9,203 nt of DNA from Patescibacteria group bacterium (GTDB lineage Bacteria > Patescibacteriota > Minisyncoccia > Minisyncoccales > Staskawiczbacteraceae): the NCBI GenBank assembly GCA_018894075.1, contig JAHIEB010000079.1:1-9203 (forward strand). Direction: 5' to 3'. Within the stretch, counting starts at the first letter, position 1. Every line of letters starts with the position of its first letter. Below are positions 5,566-9,203 of the stretch, piece by piece. The translations under genes and the position numbers were made by a program. The notes under the pieces were generated by a model, which worked only from the letters and a program-made list of their open reading frames with translations, had not been told where the DNA came from and did not search any database.

Positions 5566-6258
5566 ATGTATAAAAAGATACTTTTAGTTTTATCAGCTTT
5601 ATGTGTCTTGTCTTTTTTTCCTCAAGAAGCAAAGGCGATATATTCATATGTTCAAGTAACTATTGAAAAAGCAGAAATAGATGCCACGGGAGCATCTTTT
5701 AACATACCCAGCGGCACAATAATATCTGTTTATGACTCAATGAGCATTGAGTTGGGAACGAAACGGACGGATGCGGTCACCGCAGAGGGTGGTATAATAG
5801 TTTCCCCTTTGGTTAATCTGACTGACGGAGAAGACTATACGATTAAATTGGCAGTCCCTGGTAGTGAATGCGGAGGCTATTTAGATGACAATGGTTATTG
5901 TTGGTTTAAAAGTGCTACCTACAACCAAACCTGTACTAGTGTTTGCGCAACTCACGGAGGAGTTAATTCGCCGGGTCACTGTAATGAAAGAGATATTAGT
6001 AGCATTACCTCGCAAAAGTGCAATGCTATAAAAGCACTGGCTGGGGGCCTGCCGGTAGTCTGTGCCGATGGTGGCTCATGCCCCGTTGTATTTGATGCGA
6101 CATATGGCAATAACGCTAGTTATTGGGGGAATGCTTGCAATGATTCTTCCAACTATTGCGATGTGTCTTATACGCTGTACGATTGGCGCCGAATTATTTG
6201 TGCTTGTTCAACCGGACCAAAACTTGAGTTTTTCTTTAGCTTCACAGCCAGTCTTTAA
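5566..6258 (+). CDS. Cysteine-rich secreted protein, function unknown (possible adhesin or lectin-like)
   Basis: This is a 230-residue exported protein with a clear signal peptide (MYKKILLVLSALCVLSFF) and a likely cut after AKA at residue 24. The first mature part (about 26-97) is beta-rich (VQVTIEKAEI, GTIISVYDSMSIELG, DYTIKLAV). The second part (about 100-216) contains all twelve mature cysteines: 102, 112, 123, 127, 139, 152, 166, 172, 191, 198, 212 and 214. The framework GYCWFKSATYNQTCTSVC (110-127), an ATHGG motif, and the closing RRIICACS (208-215) recall a disulfide-rich domain that I have seen in surface proteins of Patescibacteria and some other bacteria, often reading CW-x(n)-C-x3-C...HGG...R-x-CAC. 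I cannot name a characterised family. Six disulfides would be possible, implying oxidative folding outside the cytoplasm. It starts one base after its upstream neighbour's stop, with no clear ribosome binding site. Confidence 0.75.
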   Translation: MYKKILLVLSALCVLSFFPQEAKAIYSYVQVTIEKAEIDATGASFNIPSGTIISVYDSMSIELGTKRTDAVTAEGGIIVSPLVNLTDGEDYTIKLAVPGSECGGYLDDNGYCWFKSATYNQTCTSVCATHGGVNSPGHCNERDISSITSQKCNAIKALAGGLPVVCADGGSCPVVFDATYGNNASYWGNACNDSSNYCDVSYTLYDWRRIICACSTGPKLEFFFSFTASL

Positions 6259-6260
6259 AA

Positions 6261-6617
6261 ATGAAGAAGATACTCATAGTGTTATTGATAGTTTTAACTG
6301 CATGTAGCCTCCTTCTTTTAAAAGAGGATAAGCCAGACATTGTCTCTATTCTAAAAACCGACCCTGACGCAAAAGAGTTTATTGCAGAGCACGAGAATTA
6401 TGAGATGACAAGCAAGGTTTTGACTGCAGAAGACATTGAAGAGGGAAAGAGCGGGCAGGATTTCAAGGAGGTTTATCAGGATTTAGAGTCAGAAGACGGA
6501 AGATATCTGAAGGCAGACTTAGTAGACGGGTCAAAAGGCATAATAGCTGTATTAGACCTAAAAGCAAAAAAGGTTCTTAAGGTATTTGGTTTAATAAAGC
6601 TGGGTACAGGAATTTAA
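6261..6617 (+). CDS. Small putative lipoprotein, function unknown
   Basis: This is a 118-residue protein with a basic, hydrophobic start (MKKILIVLLIVLTACSLLLL). LTAC at residues 12-15 fits a lipobox, so Cys15 could be lipidated; however, the hydrophobic run continues to residue 20, and a plain membrane anchor is a fair alternative. The rest is acidic and soluble: an alpha-helical part with DPDAKEFIAEHENYEMTSK (34-52), then YQDLES..GRYLKADLVDG (72-90) and GIIAVLDLKAKKVLKVFGL (93-111). The last segment, alternating strand, turn and strand around LDLKAKKVLKV, is reminiscent of PepSY-like domains, but the resemblance is weak and no function should be assigned. It follows the cysteine-rich protein after two bases and precedes ligA by two bases, and is probably cotranscribed with both. 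Confidence 0.65.
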   Translation: MKKILIVLLIVLTACSLLLLKEDKPDIVSILKTDPDAKEFIAEHENYEMTSKVLTAEDIEEGKSGQDFKEVYQDLESEDGRYLKADLVDGSKGIIAVLDLKAKKVLKVFGLIKLGTGI

Positions 6618-6619
6618 TC

Positions 6620-8587
6620 ATGGACAAAGAAGAAGCCAGACAAAGAATAAAAAAGCTTAGAGAAACGATCAATCATCACCGCTACCTCTACCATGTCCAA
6701 GACAAGCAGGAGATATCAGATGAGGCTTTAGATTCTCTGAAAAAAGAATTATGGGATTTAGAGCAGGAATATCCCGAACTAATAACAGTAGATTCTCCTA
6801 CTCAAAGAATAGGCGGCAAGCCCCTCAAGCAGTTTAAGAAGATAAAGCACCCAGAAAGGATGCTTTCTTTGAACGACGCTTTTTCAGAAGAGGACATGGA
6901 GGACTGGGAAAAGAGAATCAAGAAGCTTGTGTCAGAGCCCCTTAATTACTACTGCGAATTAAAACTTGACGGTTTGGCCATTGAATTGATTTATAGCAAC
7001 GGGGTTTTACAGACATGTTCTACCCGGGGGGACGGCTCAATAGGAGAAGATGTCACCCAGAACCTAAAGACAGTAGAGGATATTCCTCTGAAATTGAATT
7101 CTGATGCAGATGTTGTGGTAAGAGGAGAGGTCTTTTTGAATAAAAAGGAGTTCTCGAGGATAAATAGAGAGCAGGAAGCCAAGGGTCTGCCGAAATATGC
7201 AAACCCAAGAAACGTAGCTGCCGGCTCAATCAGGCAGTTAGACCCTAAAATTACAGCAGGCAGGAAATTAGAATCCAATGCTTATGATATTTTGAATAAA
7301 GGGGACGATCATCAGCAAAAACACCAAATTTTAAAAGAGTTTGGATTTAGAATAAACAGCAATAATAAATACTGTAAGGATTTAAGCGAAGTGTTTAAAT
7401 TCCAGAATTATTGGAAAAAAAAGAGGGAGGGGCTTCCTTATGAGATAGACGGAATAGTTGTTATTGTGAATGATAACAAGACATTTGAAAAACTGGGGGT
7501 TGTGGGGAAGACCCCGAGAGGATCCATTGCTTACAAGTTTCCCTTAAGACAGTCTCAAGCTATTATTGAAGATATTGTGGTGCAGGTGGGAAGGACTGGA
7601 GCTATTACTCCAGTAGCTCATTTGTCTCCGGTTAGCATAGGCGGAACAACAATCACTAGGGCCACCCTGCATAACGAAGACGAGATAAAAAGGCTGGGTG
7701 TGAAAATAGGAGATACAGTAATTGTGGGAAGGGCAGGAGATGTCATTCCTGATATCATAAAGGTATTAGTTGAGATGAGGACAAAAAAAGAGAAAGACTT
7801 CAAAATGCCCAGCAATTGCCCTGTCTGCTCTGCAAGGCTTGTCAGGCCTCAAAGAGAAGTATTGTGGAGATGCCCGAATCCAAAATGTTTCGCAAGGCAG
7901 AGAAAATCAATTTACCACTTTGTTTCAAGGGCTGCTTTTGATATCAGGGGTCTAGGGCCCAAAATAATTGATAAGTTGCTGGACGAAGGATTAATCCAGA
8001 CTCCTGCCGATTTGTTTAATTTAAAAGAAGGGGATATAATTCCCCTGGAAAGATTTGCAGAAAAATCGGCCCAGAATATCATTTCCTCAATCCAATCCCG
8101 AAAGGAAATTGAGCTTAGCCGTTTCATATACTCTCTCGGAATAAGAAATGTAGGCGAAGAGACAGCAAGAAATCTGGCTAATAAACTTCAAGACATAGAG
8201 AATTTGCAAAAAGCAAGTAAAGAAGATTTAGAAAATGTCCAAGACATAGGTCCAATTGTGTCAGAGTCCATTGTTGAGTGGTTTTCAAAAGAAAAAAACA
8301 CACATGTAGTGCAGCGCCTAAAAAAGTCAGTAAGAATAATCCATCAGCCCCCGAAAAGCAGAAAGCTTGAAGGAAAAATCTTTGTCTTAACCGGCGCTTT
8401 GCAGTCTCTAACAAGAGAATCCGCTAAAGGAAAGATATTGGATATGGGCGGAGAGGTTTCAGGATCAATTTCAAGCAACACGGATTTCGTTGTGGCCGGC
8501 GATGTGCCCGGGACAAAGCTAAAAAAAGCTAGAGACCTTAATATAAAGATTGTCTTTGAAAAGGAATTCTTAAAGATGATTAAATGA
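6620..8587 (+). CDS. ligA: NAD-dependent DNA ligase LigA
   Basis: LigA seals nicks in duplex DNA using NAD+, in replication and repair. The 655 residues are full length (E. coli LigA has 671). Domains in order: Ia (about 1-65, HHRYLYHVQD and the DSPTQRIGG stretch ending it); adenylation domain with the nucleophile Lys115 in KLDG (115-118), RGDG (136-139), RGEVFL (168-173) and IAYKFP (303-308, Lys306); OB fold (about 316-390, VGRTGAITPVAHL and ATLHNEDE); a four-cysteine zinc finger (Cys400, 403, 418, 423); helix-hairpin-helix repeats (about 440-556, with LGIRNVGEETA); and a C-terminal BRCT domain (about 583-655, FVLTGAL, DMGGEVSGSIS, TDFVVAG). Two positions depart from the well-studied enzymes: Leu37 stands where E. 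coli has Tyr35, and Ile282 where E. coli has Lys290 in motif IV. A short AGGA (6608-6611) eight bases before the ATG is the nearest thing to a ribosome binding site in the window. Confidence 0.97.
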   Translation: MDKEEARQRIKKLRETINHHRYLYHVQDKQEISDEALDSLKKELWDLEQEYPELITVDSPTQRIGGKPLKQFKKIKHPERMLSLNDAFSEEDMEDWEKRIKKLVSEPLNYYCELKLDGLAIELIYSNGVLQTCSTRGDGSIGEDVTQNLKTVEDIPLKLNSDADVVVRGEVFLNKKEFSRINREQEAKGLPKYANPRNVAAGSIRQLDPKITAGRKLESNAYDILNKGDDHQQKHQILKEFGFRINSNNKYCKDLSEVFKFQNYWKKKREGLPYEIDGIVVIVNDNKTFEKLGVVGKTPRGSIAYKFPLRQSQAIIEDIVVQVGRTGAITPVAHLSPVSIGGTTITRATLHNEDEIKRLGVKIGDTVIVGRAGDVIPDIIKVLVEMRTKKEKDFKMPSNCPVCSARLVRPQREVLWRCPNPKCFARQRKSIYHFVSRAAFDIRGLGPKIIDKLLDEGLIQTPADLFNLKEGDIIPLERFAEKSAQNIISSIQSRKEIELSRFIYSLGIRNVGEETARNLANKLQDIENLQKASKEDLENVQDIGPIVSESIVEWFSKEKNTHVVQRLKKSVRIIHQPPKSRKLEGKIFVLTGALQSLTRESAKGKILDMGGEVSGSISSNTDFVVAGDVPGTKLKKARDLNIKIVFEKEFLKMIK

Positions 8588-9203
8588 ATTTAGTTCACTT
8601 TAGAAAACTGGACTGGGTAATGATATCCAGCGCCTTGGGCTTGGCTGTTTTGGGGCTTTTGTCTTTATACAGTTCGTCTATAAGAAAAGGCGACTTTTTC
8701 AATTTTCAGAAGCAGTTGATATTTTTAGGCATCGGCTTGATTCTGCTATTTTTAATAAGCTTTTTCGATTACCGTATTTTAAGGAATAACCCGTATATTA
8801 TTTTAAGCCTCTATTTTCTTTGTTTATTAGCTTTGCTTGGAGTGCTGTTTTTGGCTCCGGAGATAAGGGGAAAGCACGGCTGGTATAAGCTCGGCTTTTT
8901 ATCTTTTGACCCCATTGAACCGGCTAAAATAATATTGCTGGTATTACTGGCAAAATATTTTTCAATGAGGCATGTTGAGATGTATCGGTTTAAACACATA
9001 GTGCTCTCTGGGATTTATGTGTTTCTGCCGTCAGTCCTCATTTTTTTGCAACCAGATATGGGTGCTGTGATAATCTTAGTCATCGTATGGCTTTCCACCC
9101 TGATTATCTCTGGCATTAAGATAAAGCATTTCCTAATTCTCTGCCTGATTGCTATAATATTGTTGGCCGAGGTCTGGCAGTTTTTCCTGGTAGATTATCA
9201 AAA
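8584..9203 (+). CDS. rodA: RodA/FtsW-family (SEDS) peptidoglycan glycosyltransferase, N-terminal part (3' truncated)
   Basis: The reading frame starts at an ATGA overlap with the ligA stop and runs off the right edge after 206 complete codons. SEDS proteins polymerise lipid II into glycan strands together with a class B penicillin-binding protein: RodA in side-wall growth, FtsW in division. Several membrane segments are visible (about 10-30, 43-61, 70-91, 113-127, 140-156, 159-176, 182-201). Family signatures are SFFDYRILR (59-67), RGKHGWYKLG (95-104) followed by SFDPIEPAK (107-115), which corresponds to the QPSE-x-AK region, and QPDMGAVIIL (156-165), which corresponds to the QPDxG motif. The catalytic aspartate expected in the later extracellular loop is beyond the window. 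RodA is preferred over FtsW from overall resemblance to Patescibacteria RodA and the short N-terminus, but the paralogue cannot be settled from this fragment. Confidence 0.88.
   Translation, partial: MNLVHFRKLDWVMISSALGLAVLGLLSLYSSSIRKGDFFNFQKQLIFLGIGLILLFLISFFDYRILRNNPYIILSLYFLCLLALLGVLFLAPEIRGKHGWYKLGFLSFDPIEPAKIILLVLLAKYFSMRHVEMYRFKHIVLSGIYVFLPSVLIFLQPDMGAVIILVIVWLSTLIISGIKIKHFLILCLIAIILLAEVWQFFLVDYQ

Noticed and set aside
5557..5568. TAAAAT (5557-5562) as a third -10 element, before the gene at 5566.
   Set aside because: It lies only three bases from the ATG and lacks the TGn extension. In A+T-rich sequence such a hexamer is expected by chance.
8585..8587. TGA recoded as glycine, as in Gracilibacteria.
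   Set aside because: LigA ends at this TGA with a complete BRCT domain, and the next gene's ATG overlaps it. The TGA at 2750-2752 behaves the same way.

Overview
The window looks like chromosomal DNA of a Patescibacteria (Candidate Phyla Radiation) bacterium, most likely a Parcubacteria-type lineage. This rests on moderate A+T content, tightly packed and overlapping genes with almost no Shine-Dalgarno sequences, the typical prepilin set of this group, a DUF2341-type secreted protein, and LigA and RodA sequences resembling those I recall from this group. TGA works as a stop codon (ends of the genes at 2201-2752 and 6620-8587), so the code appears standard rather than the UGA-glycine code of Gracilibacteria. 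The taxonomic call is from memory and was not computed. All genes are on the + strand.

Region 1 (1-281): the 3' end of a major type IV pilin-like gene, a compact intrinsic terminator, and then an extended -10 promoter placed so that transcription would begin at or next to the ATG of the next gene (a leaderless mRNA).

Region 2 (282-5177): a type IV pilus (or pseudopilus) assembly operon. A prepilin peptidase (PilD) is followed by four N-terminally related minor prepilins resembling GspH/FimT, GspI/PilV, GspJ/PilW and GspK/PilX. Last comes a 556-residue secreted protein with Ig-like, DUF2341 and jelly-roll-like regions. Every junction overlaps (TAATG, ATGA, or 14 nt), so the genes are probably translationally coupled. 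The peptidase would process the prepilins. The minor pilins would form the initiation or tip complex. The PilX-like pilin, with an added Ig-like domain and a striking block of eight cysteines, and the secreted DUF2341 protein are good candidates for the exposed or adhesive end of the fibre. The motor ATPases and platform protein are not in this window.

Region 3 (5187-6617): three small exported or membrane-anchored proteins of unknown function. They are a membrane-anchored protein with an OB-like tail, a secreted protein with twelve cysteines in its mature part, and a small lipoprotein-like protein. The first has its own extended -10 motif with exactly the same spacing to its ATG as the pilD promoter.

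Region 4 (6620-9203): ligA (NAD-dependent DNA ligase, full length), overlapped by ATGA with a rodA-type SEDS glycosyltransferase gene that runs off the window. The ligase has all its domains but differs at two positions that are conserved in well-studied LigA enzymes.

The only stretch without coding is 222-281, which is filled by the terminator and promoter. No tRNA, rRNA, CRISPR array, insertion sequence or phage gene was seen.
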